From: an uncultured Eubacteriales bacterium | Lineage (GTDB): Bacteria; Bacillota; Clostridia; Christensenellales; Borkfalkiaceae | Reading direction: 5' to 3' | Length of the DNA: 44,187 bases | Assembly: GCA_949288785.1 (NCBI GenBank) | Contig: CASELQ010000009.1 | Coordinates: forward strand, 1 to 44,187 | Shown: positions 9,300-16,688 of the stretch, piece by piece | Numbering within the stretch: the stretch's first letter is position 1 | Layout of the letters: the number at the start of each line of letters is the position of its first letter | Notes under the pieces: generated by a model | The model's database searches: none | What the model was told of the DNA's origin: nothing | Seen by the model: the letters and a program-made list of their open reading frames with translations, nothing else | Program-made: the position numbers and the translations under genes

Positions 9300-10034
9300 A
9301 TGAGAATAAAGTTGACTCTTGCGTATGACGGGACCGATTTCTGCGGCTGGCAGAGCCAGAAGAACGGCAGATCGGTTCAGCAGGAAGTGGAAGAAGCGGT
9401 TTTTAAGCTTACGGGAAAAAGGGCTAAGGTAACGGGCAGCGGCAGGACGGATGCGGGCGTGCACGCCGTCGGGCAGGTAGCCCATTTGGACACGGATTTT
9501 CCCTGTCCCGCGCAAAAGTTTTATAAAGCCTTAAATCCCCTTTTGCCCGGGGACGTGAAGGCGCTCTCTTCCGAGGAGGCGCCCGCGGGTTTTAACGCCT
9601 GCGCTTCGGCAAAGAAAAAGACCTATCGGTATTCGTTCTACGTAACGGAAACCGAAAACCCGCTTTATATGCGCTACGCCGCAAGGGTATATCCCGCGCC
9701 GGACGAGGCGCTGATGAAAGCGGCGTGCGCCGAGTTTATCGGCGAGCACGATTTTGCCGCCTTCCGCGCAAGCGGGAGTTCGGCAAAGACCACGGTGCGC
9801 ACCGTATACGGGGCGGAGATAACAAAGAGTTGCGGCGTTACCTTTTTAACGGTGTGCGGGAGCGGGTTTTTATATAATATGGTAAGGATAATGGCGGGCG
9901 CGATAATCGGCGCGGGGCAGGGCAGGCTTTCCGCAGAGGATATAAGGGCGGCGCTTGAAAACGGCGCGCGCCCCAAGGAGATTAAAACCATGCCCGCATG
10001 CGGGCTGTGCCTTATGTCGGCGGAATATTTTTGA
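9300..10034 (+). CDS. truA: tRNA pseudouridine(38-40) synthase TruA
   Basis: TruA makes pseudouridine at positions 38-40 in the anticodon arm of many tRNAs. The 244-residue protein has the N-terminal LAYDGTDFCGWQ motif, the catalytic Asp in GSGRTDAGVHA, and the later KKKTYRYSFY and FLYNMVRIMAG segments of the family. A GGGGAGATATG start follows ecfT by only eight bases, consistent with one operon. Confidence 0.97.
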   Translation: MRIKLTLAYDGTDFCGWQSQKNGRSVQQEVEEAVFKLTGKRAKVTGSGRTDAGVHAVGQVAHLDTDFPCPAQKFYKALNPLLPGDVKALSSEEAPAGFNACASAKKKTYRYSFYVTETENPLYMRYAARVYPAPDEALMKAACAEFIGEHDFAAFRASGSSAKTTVRTVYGAEITKSCGVTFLTVCGSGFLYNMVRIMAGAIIGAGQGRLSAEDIRAALENGARPKEIKTMPACGLCLMSAEYF

Positions 10035-10135
10035 ACTGACGTAAAGTCTGCCCGCGGGCGGAAACTTTCGGCGGTAAAAAAATAGAGTTTTAAAAAATTT
10101 ATAAAATATATCAAAACATATCGGAGAACAGGAAA

Positions 10136-10636
10136 ATGACTGACATCGAAAAAAAGAGAAAAAGGTTGTTTACGGCGGCGCTATTATTATCAATAGGTTT
10201 TCCCTGCGGGATACTTGGCATAATATTCGGCGCCGTAGAGGGGATTACGGTCTTGCTCGTGGCGGGAATAATTCTCACCGTGGCGGGGTTTTACGTTATG
10301 CCCATGCTGTGGGTGCAGTACGGCGAAACGCGCATATATCTTTCCCTTAATTATGCGATAAAAAGAGACGGGCTGCGCAAGATATCCGAGATAGCCGCCC
10401 AGCTCGGCGTGAACGAGGCGCGCGCCAAAGAACTGATAGAAAAATCGTTTGCAAACAGGTATATAGAGGGGTTCAAGTTTTCGGAGGCCGGTACGGCGAT
10501 AGAGGAGATTATTTCAAAGGAAAGGGCGGCGGAAGAACTTATCCCCGTAAAGTGCGCTTCCTGCGGGGCAACCGCCATGGTCAGCCGCGCGGATCCGCGC
10601 TGCCCTTACTGCGGTTCGGTAATCAAAATCAAATAA
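10136..10636 (+). CDS. Membrane-anchored zinc-ribbon protein with winged-helix-like segment
   Basis: I do not recognise this 166-residue protein as a named family. Two hydrophobic segments (about residues 10-30 and 35-55) are followed by a helical stretch whose pattern KISEIAAQLGVNEARAKELIEKSFANRYIEGF looks like a winged-helix domain (here written in parts: KISEIAAQLGVNEARAKEL, then IEKSFANRYIEGF). The C-terminus is a zinc ribbon, CASCGATA...CPYCGSVIKIK. The layout suggests a membrane-tethered adaptor or regulator with a metal-binding tail. It interrupts the otherwise common truA-rplM adjacency. The ribosome site is GGAGAACAGG. Confidence 0.7.
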   Translation: MTDIEKKRKRLFTAALLLSIGFPCGILGIIFGAVEGITVLLVAGIILTVAGFYVMPMLWVQYGETRIYLSLNYAIKRDGLRKISEIAAQLGVNEARAKELIEKSFANRYIEGFKFSEAGTAIEEIISKERAAEELIPVKCASCGATAMVSRADPRCPYCGSVIKIK

Positions 10637-10792
10637 AGCCGTATACAATAAAAACGCGCACCTCTTTCGTCCTTTCGGGCGCAGGGAAAATTTTATTGAA
10701 TTGTTGCGGCAAGATTTATAAGGCGTTATAAATCAGACAGGGGATAAAGCCGCATTTATTCCGTCGGGCAAGTTGGGTGCAAAAACTTAAAA

Positions 10793-10812
10793 CGGCACAA
10801 TATATTGTGCCG
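10793..10812. repeat. Perfect 20-base palindrome
   Basis: CGGCACAATA followed by TATTGTGCCG is a perfect palindrome. It lies 67 bases upstream of the rplM -35 element. It could be a protein-binding site or a weak stem of a terminator for the preceding gene; no T-run follows directly. Confidence 0.5.
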
Positions 10813-10878
10813 CGGCGGGCGCGCGACGTTTTTTTGGCGGAAAAAGCCGCAAAAAACCCGAAAATTTGCAAAAAACGC

Positions 10879-10908
10879 TTGACTTTTGCCTTCAAAATAA
10901 TTTAATAT
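10879..10908 (+). promoter_or_regulatory. Promoter of rplM-rpsI
   Basis: TTGACT (10879-10884), an 18-base spacer and TAATAT (10903-10908). It predicts a transcript start near 10915. Confidence 0.7.
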
Positions 10909-10914
10909 ATTTAA

Positions 10915-11025
10915 GCGTTTATAAGGAGAAGTTCGTTTTCTGGGATTAGCCCTCCCTCGGGCGCTCGTCGTGAAAGCGCCGCAAAGCGTTCTTTATATAA
11001 TCACAAAGATCAAGGAGAACAGGCA
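10915..11025 (+). promoter_or_regulatory. Candidate ribosomal protein L13 leader
   Basis: The rplM transcript would begin with about 110 untranslated bases. TATAA/GAA near 10921-10931 can pair with TTC/TTATA just before 11000, and GGGCGCT pairs with AGCGCC within the enclosed part. Firmicutes rplM genes often carry an autoregulatory L13 leader. Position and size fit, but I cannot confirm the consensus by eye. Confidence 0.4.
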
Positions 11026-11457
11026 ATGAAAACTTATATGGCCCACGGAGAGGACGTGGTCAGAAAGTGGTATGTGGTAGATGCCGAAGGCGTTCCGCTC
11101 GGGCGCTTGGCTTCCCGCGTGGCGGCAGTGCTCCGCGGCAAACATAAACCCACCTTCACCCCCAACGTTGACACCGGGGATTTCGTTATAGTGGTGAATT
11201 GCGACAAAGTGGCGCTCACCGGCAAAAAACTCGAAAAGAAATATTACAGGTATCACACCGGGCACATCGGCGGGCTTAAAGAAATACAGTATAAAACGCT
11301 TATGGCAACCCGTTCGGACCTTGCCGTGTACGAAGCGGTCAAGGGCATGCTCCCCAAGAACAGCCTGGGCAGAAAGATGCTTACTAAACTTAAAGTGTTC
11401 AAGGGCCCGGAGCACAATCATCAGGCGCAACAGCCCGAAGTGCTTAAACTTAATTAA
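11026..11457 (+). CDS. rplM: 50S ribosomal protein L13
   Basis: L13 is an early-assembling protein of the large ribosomal subunit. The 143-residue product has the expected length and segments: [51 protein letters not shown] and a [12 protein letters not shown] stretch. A strong AAGGAGAACAGG site precedes the ATG. rpsI follows after 11 bases in the same transcript. Confidence 0.99.
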   Translation: MKTYMAHGEDVVRKWYVVDAEGVPLGRLASRVAAVLRGKHKPTFTPNVDTGDFVIVVNCDKVALTGKKLEKKYYRYHTGHIGGLKEIQYKTLMATRSDLAVYEAVKGMLPKNSLGRKMLTKLKVFKGPEHNHQAQQPEVLKLN

Positions 11458-11468
11458 AGAGGTGTAAC

Positions 11469-11882
11469 ATGGCTAAGACTACCGCAAAAAAGAAAGTTCA
11501 GTATTGGGGTACGGGCAGGCGTAAAAAGGCCATTGCCCGCGTGCGTCTGCTTCCCGCAGGCGAGGGCGCCATTATCATAAACAAAAAGAGTCTGGATGAA
11601 TATTTCGGGTTGGACACGCTTAAATTCATAGTGCGCCAGCCGCTGGAACTTCTGGATATATCCGCCAAGTACGACGTGGTCGTGAACGTAACGGGCGGCG
11701 GCTTTACCGGTCAGGCGGGCGCTATCCGCCACGGCATTGCGCGCGCGCTTTTGTCGGCGGAACCCGAATCCCGCGCCGCGCTCAAAAAAGCGGGCTTTCT
11801 GACCAGGGATTCCAGAATGAAGGAAAGAAAGAAATACGGTCTCAAAAAGGCGCGCCGCGCACCGCAGTTTTCAAAGAGATAA
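11469..11882 (+). CDS. rpsI: 30S ribosomal protein S9
   Basis: S9 lies in the head of the small ribosomal subunit, and its C-terminal tail reaches the P-site tRNA. The 137-residue product has [16 protein letters not shown], the [21 protein letters not shown] core and the invariant SKR ending. It shares the rplM promoter and is followed by a rho-independent terminator. Confidence 0.99.
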   Translation: MAKTTAKKKVQYWGTGRRKKAIARVRLLPAGEGAIIINKKSLDEYFGLDTLKFIVRQPLELLDISAKYDVVVNVTGGGFTGQAGAIRHGIARALLSAEPESRAALKKAGFLTRDSRMKERKKYGLKKARRAPQFSKR

Positions 11883-11922
11883 TTTGCGCACGCATGTCTT
11901 TTCGGGAAATAATACGAAATTT

Positions 11923-11959
11923 ACAAAAAAGCTCCTTTGCGGGCTTTTTTGTTTTTTTA
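11923..11959 (+). terminator. Rho-independent terminator of rplM-rpsI
   Basis: ACAAAAAAGC (11923-11932) pairs with GCTTTTTTGT (11943-11952), and a run of T follows. Confidence 0.85.
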
Positions 11960-12017
11960 CGCCGCATAATTCGGCAAAACGGGGCATAAGAGCGTTGCAG
12001 CCCTTTGCGGGGCGGAG

Positions 12018-12311
12018 TTATTTTTGCGGGGGAGAGTTGTTTTTTTGCACCCTTTTTATAAATTCGTCGTGAGAGCGCATGGCAGATAAAAGCGCTCCTC
12101 TTAAAGGCGGCGCGGCGGGAGAGGAATTTTTCTGCTTTGTTTTATCCCCGCCGGAAGGGGCTGCGCCCGAGGGATTGTTTGCGGGGGAAAAACCGTTCTT
12201 TTTTTCGGTATCGGAAAGGTCCGGGTCGCCCGCCGGAGGGGAAGAGTTGTCAGCGCCCTTGTCAAGCCCTAAAAAAGAGTTCAAAAGATTGAATATACCG
12301 AATTTATCCAT
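12018..12311 (-). CDS. Small Pro/Ser-rich protein with conserved-looking C-terminal helix
   Basis: A 97-residue protein of unknown function. An amphipathic N-terminus (MDKFGIFNLLNSFLGLDKG) is followed by about 45 low-complexity residues rich in Pro, Ser, Gly and Asn. The C-terminal segment PLRGALLSAMRSHDEFIKRV looks like a folded helix. I recall short clostridial proteins ending in a similar SHDEFIKRV motif, but cannot name a family. The start is well supported: AAAGGAGAAATATAA lies directly before the ATG on the minus strand. The plus-strand frame over the same bases (12079-12345) has no ribosome site, so I prefer this strand. It runs convergently toward rpsI. Confidence 0.6.
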   Translation of the reverse strand: MDKFGIFNLLNSFLGLDKGADNSSPPAGDPDLSDTEKKNGFSPANNPSGAAPSGGDKTKQKNSSPAAPPLRGALLSAMRSHDEFIKRVQKNNSPPQK

Positions 12312-12361
12312 TTATATTTCTCCTTTTCGGCAAAAAAACCCGTAAAAAAAGTTAAAAATCA

Positions 12362-12390
12362 TTGCAAAAGCAAGCGATATGGTTTATAAT
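12362..12390 (+). promoter_or_regulatory. Promoter of the lipoprotein gene
   Basis: TTGCAA (12362-12367), a 17-base spacer and TATAAT (12385-12390), about 70 bases before the ATG at 12462. Confidence 0.65.
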
Positions 12391-12461
12391 AAGATATACT
12401 GCTATACATATAATTATATTCGCGTGCGTAAAAAAAGTTTACGCGGGTATACGGAGCGTGT

Positions 12462-14345
12462 ATGAAAAAAATATCGGCATTATTCATAACTTTGATACTT
12501 GCGGCGGCTGTGGCGCTGGGGGGTTGCGGCGGGTCCGCAAACTGGACCAAACCCACCCTTACCGATCCCGGGCAGCTCATAAGCGCGCAGGGCTTTGTTG
12601 CGGAAACGGAAAATTATCTCTATCTCATAAACGGGGCGGGCACCTCCACGGCGGACAACACTTTCGGCGCACCGGTAAAGGGCAGCCTTATAGCGGTGGA
12701 AAAGTCCACCATCGGCACGGATAACCTCAACGCGCAGGTGGTGGTGCCCAAACTGTTTGTCGCCTCCGATTACGGCGCCGGAGTGTTTATTCACGACGGG
12801 TACGTTTATTACGGCTCGCCTTCTACCGACAGGAATTCCGAAGGCGGGATCGCCAACGACGAGCTTGCGTTCATGCGCACGAAGTTAGACGGGTCGCAGG
12901 ACAGCCCCGAAATTTACTTTACGGCGGGCGCACTCTCCACTCAGTACAGGATAACCGAGAGCGGCGGAACGGTATATATAATATATTACGATTCCGCGAA
13001 CACGTCGGTCAAGGTATACAACACTTCCACGCGTACCGAAACCGAGGTCGCCAAAACCGATGCCCAGAACAATACTCCCTTGGAAGAGGGAAAAGAGCTT
13101 TACGGCTCTTTGGGGACCGTGTCCTTTGCGGACAGCGGGGATACGGGCAGCGCCGCGCTCTTTTACACGGTAACCGTATATAACGAAAAGTATTACGAGG
13201 ACAAGGCCTCGCAGGACGGGTATACCCGCAGCACCGCCTCCTATAACATGGTGTACGCCGTGAACGCGGCGGGGCAGGCGGATAAGGTGCTGGACGGGGA
13301 GGCGAATTCCGAGACTTACGCCATAACGCTTATAGAGGGCGGTTACGTATTTTATACCGCAACGCCCGTATCCGGCACCGCAAAGACGTATGTAAAGAGC
13401 GTGGCGGATATGCTGAACGCCCAGGCGGCCGCCACGGAGGTCAAAAATACCGATTACGTTACTTCCGGCGTGATAGTGAACGGGCTGAAAGAGGTTTACT
13501 ACTGGGATTCCGAGGCGCAGAAGGTAATAAAGTCCACCTTTACGGGCAGCGAGGCGGAAGTGAAGGAAACCGTCCTTATGTCGGAATCCGTATCCACTTT
13601 GCTTTTCGTGAACGACGGGTATATTTACTATCTCAATTCAAGCAGCCAGCTTGCGCGCGCATTGCTGAGCGATGAGGACGCAAAAGAACAGCGTATATCT
13701 CAGGACACGGTGGGCACGGCAACTTCCTGGTATCTGCCGCAGCTCATTACCGTAGGCGATAAGGATTACGTGTTCTATCTCGATACTTCCACGGCGGGCA
13801 GTTCTTACGTGTGGTATACCGATCTCTCTTCCGAAGTCATAGGAGAGGACACCGACGACGATGACGAGGACGACCTTTTCTACATGGAAGGGCAGCAGCC
13901 CGCGGCGGTGATGCTCGATGAGGACAGGGCAAACGTCGCCGTTGCCGCCATCAACGATATAGAGGGCGAGCTGGAGTGGGAGATGACGGACGGCAAGTTC
14001 ACGGTGGCTTCGGTGGAAAAAGCCAACGAGATTTATAACGCTCTTCCGCAGGAGATAAAGGATCTGGTGGGCGATACTTACACCGAAAAACTTGAAAACT
14101 GCAACAGGGCGATAGAATTGGGCGACAAGTATTATAAACTCAAAGGCGTGGCGAATTACGAAAAGCTCTCCGAAGAGGAGCAGCAGGCGTATCGCACCGC
14201 TTACGATGAGGCAAAGGCGTACCGCCAGGCGCTTATAGACGAGATTGGGGAAGACGGGTACGTTACCGTGAGGAATATGTTGGACACGCAAATAAAATCT
14301 TACTATTCTTCCGCTTACGAGATTTTCGAAGCCGAAGAGGAGTGA
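12462..14345 (+). CDS. Secreted lipoprotein, beta-propeller-like, with helical C-terminal domain
   Basis: A 627-residue lipoprotein. The signal peptide ends in a lipobox (VALGGC), so it should be lipid-anchored outside the membrane. The central 400 residues repeat short Tyr-rich strand patterns such as NYLYLING, GYVYYGSPS, GYIYYLNSS and DYVFYLDTS. These resemble DUF5050-type propeller repeats. An acidic linker (EDTDDDDEDD) leads to a helical C-terminus of about 130 residues (KANEIYNALPQEIKDL to the end). It is a single-gene unit with its own promoter and a strong terminator. The function is unknown; a surface sensor or binding role is only a guess. Confidence 0.8.
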   Translation: MKKISALFITLILAAAVALGGCGGSANWTKPTLTDPGQLISAQGFVAETENYLYLINGAGTSTADNTFGAPVKGSLIAVEKSTIGTDNLNAQVVVPKLFVASDYGAGVFIHDGYVYYGSPSTDRNSEGGIANDELAFMRTKLDGSQDSPEIYFTAGALSTQYRITESGGTVYIIYYDSANTSVKVYNTSTRTETEVAKTDAQNNTPLEEGKELYGSLGTVSFADSGDTGSAALFYTVTVYNEKYYEDKASQDGYTRSTASYNMVYAVNAAGQADKVLDGEANSETYAITLIEGGYVFYTATPVSGTAKTYVKSVADMLNAQAAATEVKNTDYVTSGVIVNGLKEVYYWDSEAQKVIKSTFTGSEAEVKETVLMSESVSTLLFVNDGYIYYLNSSSQLARALLSDEDAKEQRISQDTVGTATSWYLPQLITVGDKDYVFYLDTSTAGSSYVWYTDLSSEVIGEDTDDDDEDDLFYMEGQQPAAVMLDEDRANVAVAAINDIEGELEWEMTDGKFTVASVEKANEIYNALPQEIKDLVGDTYTEKLENCNRAIELGDKYYKLKGVANYEKLSEEEQQAYRTAYDEAKAYRQALIDEIGEDGYVTVRNMLDTQIKSYYSSAYEIFEAEEE

Positions 14346-14362
14346 TTTTTTAAGTAAACGTT

Positions 14363-14400
14363 CTGCCCCGGAAAGCCCCGGCTTTCCGGGGCAGGTTTTT
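14363..14400 (+). terminator. Rho-independent terminator
   Basis: CTGCCCCGGAAAGC and GCTTTCCGGGGCAG (14363-14394) form a perfect 14-bp stem with a 4-base loop, followed by GTTTTT. Confidence 0.9.
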
Positions 14401-14543
14401 ACTTTGCGGGTAAAACAACTCAAACAGTCCGTTCCGGCGCCGAAAAATTCATGGATATTAAAATCGTAAGCCGTCGTTTTTAGTCCCTCGTTCTTAATTC
14501 AGAACTAAAAAATTGCAGTATAAAGCCCGAACAATGCGAATTA

Positions 14544-14550
14544 TGTCGAA
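14544..14550 (+). promoter_or_regulatory. Candidate Spo0A-binding 0A box
   Basis: TGTCGAA followed by A-rich sequence matches the Spo0A box core known from Bacillus and Clostridium. It lies about 70 bases upstream of the spo0A -35 element, in a position that would allow autoregulation. A single 7-base match can arise by chance. Confidence 0.45.
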
Positions 14551-14617
14551 AAACAGTGCAAAATATTGCAAAAATTTTAATTCAGTGCAAAAATATTATA
14601 AATTTATACAAAATCAT

Positions 14618-14646
14618 TTGGTAAAATTCGGAAAACGTTGTAAAAT
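14618..14646 (+). promoter_or_regulatory. Promoter of spo0A
   Basis: TTGGTA (14618-14623), a 17-base spacer and TAAAAT (14641-14646), 30 bases before the ATG. The whole 14400-14676 spacer is very A+T-rich. I see no clear sigma-H promoter. Confidence 0.55.
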
Positions 14647-14676
14647 AAAAGCATCATCTATTTCAAGGAGCTGCCC

Positions 14677-15441
14677 ATGCGGAAAAAGACTGTTTTCATT
14701 TTACAGGATACAAAGGAAAGCGTAGATAAAGTCAGCAAATGTTTTGCGGATTCCGAAGATTACGAAGTAACCGGAACCGCCACGGACGGTATAAACGGGG
14801 TATCGCTTATCGCGGACAAAAAGCCGGATATTCTGATAACCGAACTTGTTCTTTCCGGTTATGACGGACTGAGCGTTATCGAGCGGATAAAGGAACTTAA
14901 AGCAAACGTTAAGATAATTGTTTTAAGCGCGCTCTGCCGGGAAGAGGCGGTTATGAAAGCTATTTCCGCGGGCGCGGACTACTTTATAGCCAAGCCGTTC
15001 AGCGAAAAGGCGCTCATGAGCAGGGTGAAAGAACTGTTCCGCGAGGGGAAGGACCTTATAAAGCCGTTTGTTTCGGCGGCGCCGCTGCACAGCGTTTCGC
15101 TGGAAGAAAAGATAAGCAAGATATTTATTAACGTGGGCATACCTCCGCACATCAAGGGTTACGTGTTTTTAAGGGAGGGCGTGATGATGGCGGTACAGGA
15201 TCCCGAGATAATAAACAACATTACCAAAAAACTTTATCCCATGATAGGCGAAAAGTTTTCCACCAGCGCCAGCAAGGTGGAAAGGGCGATACGGCACGCC
15301 ATAGAAGTGGCGTGGAACCGCGGCAGGATAGAAAACATAAACAATCTTTTGGGCGTAAGGGCTTACGTGGGCGCCGAAAAACCGACCAACGGCGAGTTTA
15401 TAGCGCTTGTGGCGGATAAAATGCTGTTGGAAAAGGCGTAA
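14677..15441 (+). CDS. spo0A: Stage 0 sporulation protein A with altered receiver domain
   Basis: Spo0A is the master transcription factor for entry into sporulation. This 254-residue protein aligns over its whole length: a receiver domain (1-120), a linker, and the Spo0A C-terminal DNA-binding domain. The latter shows VGIPPHIKGYVFLREGVMM, KLYPMIGEKF, SASKVERAIRHAIEVAWNRG and KPTNGEFIALVADK. The receiver is odd. The phosphorylated Asp56 of Bacillus Spo0A aligns with Glu56 (PDILITELVLSGYDG), and the acidic-pocket Asp10 aligns with Gln10 (FILQDTKE); Asp11 is kept. The switch Thr is Ser (VLSAL), and the conserved Lys is present (IAKPF). The protein may be permanently active or controlled without phosphorylation. 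AAGGAG at 14665 supports the start. Confidence 0.95.
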   Translation: MRKKTVFILQDTKESVDKVSKCFADSEDYEVTGTATDGINGVSLIADKKPDILITELVLSGYDGLSVIERIKELKANVKIIVLSALCREEAVMKAISAGADYFIAKPFSEKALMSRVKELFREGKDLIKPFVSAAPLHSVSLEEKISKIFINVGIPPHIKGYVFLREGVMMAVQDPEIINNITKKLYPMIGEKFSTSASKVERAIRHAIEVAWNRGRIENINNLLGVRAYVGAEKPTNGEFIALVADKMLLEKA

Positions 15442-15444
15442 CGT

Positions 15445-15500
15445 AAGGGTCCTTGCCTGCCCGGCGGGCGTAAAAAGCGGTTGCGTCAAGCCCTTTTTTT
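15445..15500 (+). terminator. Probable terminator of spo0A
   Basis: AAGGG..CTTG near 15445-15455 can pair with CAAG.CCCTT near 15487-15495, enclosing a long loop, and is followed by seven T (15494-15500). The stem is imperfect. Confidence 0.45.
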
Positions 15501-15557
15501 ACGGAGCGGGGCAAAAAAGGCAGTCCCGGCATGATAAATATTAAACGATTTTTTAAC

Positions 15558-15595
15558 TTAACGGGTGCGGGGCGTTTCCGCCCCGCACCCGTTAA
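15558..15595 (+). terminator. Strong hairpin between spo0A and the next gene
   Basis: A perfect 17-bp stem (15558-15574 with 15579-15595) closes a TTTC loop. The tail AATTG is poor in T, so it may act as a backup terminator or an RNA-stabilising structure. Apart from this, the 15442-15842 spacer holds the spo0A terminator, a promoter and a leader. Confidence 0.6.
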
Positions 15596-15661
15596 AATTG
15601 CCGAAATTCGGCAAGAAAAGGCGCGGCGGATAAAAAGTTATAAAAAAATATAAAAAAACAG

Positions 15662-15690
15662 TTTACAAATCTCCGTTATGCGGATATAAT
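15662..15690 (+). promoter_or_regulatory. Promoter of the zinc-ribbon/veg unit
   Basis: TTTACA (15662-15667), a 17-base spacer and TATAAT (15685-15690). The ATG it serves is 150 bases downstream, so the transcript has a long leader. Confidence 0.65.
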
Positions 15691-15724
15691 ATACACCAGT
15701 CCGAAAGGAAGGCGAAAAGGGAAA

Positions 15725-15812
15725 TCTGCCTGCCGTAAACTTTTAAGGCAGGGGGAGAAGTCCGCCGGCGCACAAAAACTTGTGCCGTAAAAGAGTAACA
15801 TTCCGCCGGCGG
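15725..15812 (+). promoter_or_regulatory. Structured leader upstream of the zinc-ribbon gene
   Basis: CTGCCT pairs with AGGCAG. CCGCCGG (15762-15768) pairs with CCGGCGG (15806-15812), enclosing GCACAA/TTGTGC (15770-15785). The nested stems suggest a regulatory RNA fold of unknown type. Confidence 0.35.
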
Positions 15813-15842
15813 CTGTATATTATATAATATGGAGAAGGACAA

Positions 15843-16394
15843 ATGCCCGGAGATTATATCAAGTGCCCCAGATGCGAACTGAACTATATTAAAAAGGGCG
15901 AAGAATATTGCGACGTATGCAAGGCGGAGCTGAACAAAGGCTCCAAACTGCTGTTTGTGGATAATTTTGACGAAGACGACGATATGGAGGATACCGATAT
16001 CTGCCCCCGCTGCCACCAGAACTATGTAAAGCCGGGCGCGCAGTATTGCGAAAGCTGTCTTAAAGAGATGGAGCGTGAAGAGGCGGAGATAGACCCCGAG
16101 GACGACGATTCCTGGAAAGAGTATCTGGACGACGATACCGACATGGAGGAAGAGGACGACGAGGAATTGAGGTCGCTTGACAAACTTGCCGAGGAAGAGG
16201 GCGACGAACTTTTCGACGACGAGGAAGAAGATTATATGGAAGGCGAGTCCGCCGAGCCGGATGACTTTGAGATCCCCGATATAGACGAGGCAGATTTCGA
16301 GGAGTATGACGAAGAGGAGGACTCCGAAGAAGATGAGGACGACGAGGATTTTGAGGACGAGGACGATAAGCCCGCAAAAAAATCCAAAAAATAA
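15843..16394 (+). CDS. Double zinc-ribbon protein with long acidic tail
   Basis: A 183-residue protein of unknown function. Two zinc-ribbon units, CPRCELNY...YCDVC and CPRCHQNY...YCESC, occupy the first 80 residues. Their near repetition points to duplication of one unit. The remaining 100 residues are overwhelmingly Asp and Glu and end in a short basic patch (KPAKKSKK). Such a layout could mimic nucleic acid or bind basic partners, but that is inference. It precedes veg by 42 bases and probably shares its transcript. The ribosome site GGAGAAGGACAA supports the ATG. Confidence 0.75.
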   Translation: MPGDYIKCPRCELNYIKKGEEYCDVCKAELNKGSKLLFVDNFDEDDDMEDTDICPRCHQNYVKPGAQYCESCLKEMEREEAEIDPEDDDSWKEYLDDDTDMEEEDDEELRSLDKLAEEEGDELFDDEEEDYMEGESAEPDDFEIPDIDEADFEEYDEEEDSEEDEDDEDFEDEDDKPAKKSKK

Positions 16395-16436
16395 GCGGAA
16401 CGTATAATTTTTCGCTCACCGGGGAATAATCGTAGC

Positions 16437-16688
16437 ATGATAAAGAGCGGAGAAACCCTGGGGCAGGTAAAGCGGCACATATCCGACATGAGAGAAAAGC
16501 CCGTGGAAGTAACGGTAAATTTAGGGCGCAACAAGTTTTTGGTGTATGCGGGCAGGCTTATGGGGGTATACCCCGCGCTGTTTACCGTTACGCCTTTCGA
16601 TAAGGACTTTCGCGGGAAGACGTCTTATTCTTATTCCGAGTATATGTGCGGCAAAGTGAAGGTAAAGGTTACAAAAGAGAGCGGATAA
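16437..16688 (+). CDS. veg: Veg family protein
   Basis: An 83-residue member of the Veg (DUF1021) family, small proteins made strongly in vegetative growth and linked in Bacillus to biofilm control and spore outgrowth. The family pattern is visible: a helical start (LGQVKRHISDMREKPVEV), NLGRNKFLVYAGRL, YPALFTV and the SYSYSEYMCGKVKV end. Veg adjacent to sipL and ispE is, as far as I recall, a common clostridial arrangement, which supports the call. Confidence 0.88.
   Translation: MIKSGETLGQVKRHISDMREKPVEVTVNLGRNKFLVYAGRLMGVYPALFTVTPFDKDFRGKTSYSYSEYMCGKVKVKVTKESG

Larger units (their letters stand above)
10637..11025 (+). other. Intergenic region before rplM
   Basis: About 390 bases without a gene. 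It holds a perfect 20-base palindrome (10793-10812), a consensus-like promoter (10879-10908) and a leader of about 110 bases ahead of rplM. Confidence 0.7.

Noticed and set aside
12079..12345. Plus-strand 88-residue frame opposite the small Pro-rich gene
   Set aside because: It has no ribosome site; the minus-strand frame has an excellent one and a more protein-like C-terminus.
14513..14725. Small plus-strand frame upstream of spo0A
   Set aside because: It consists of A+T-rich promoter sequence translated by chance and overlaps the spo0A start in another frame.
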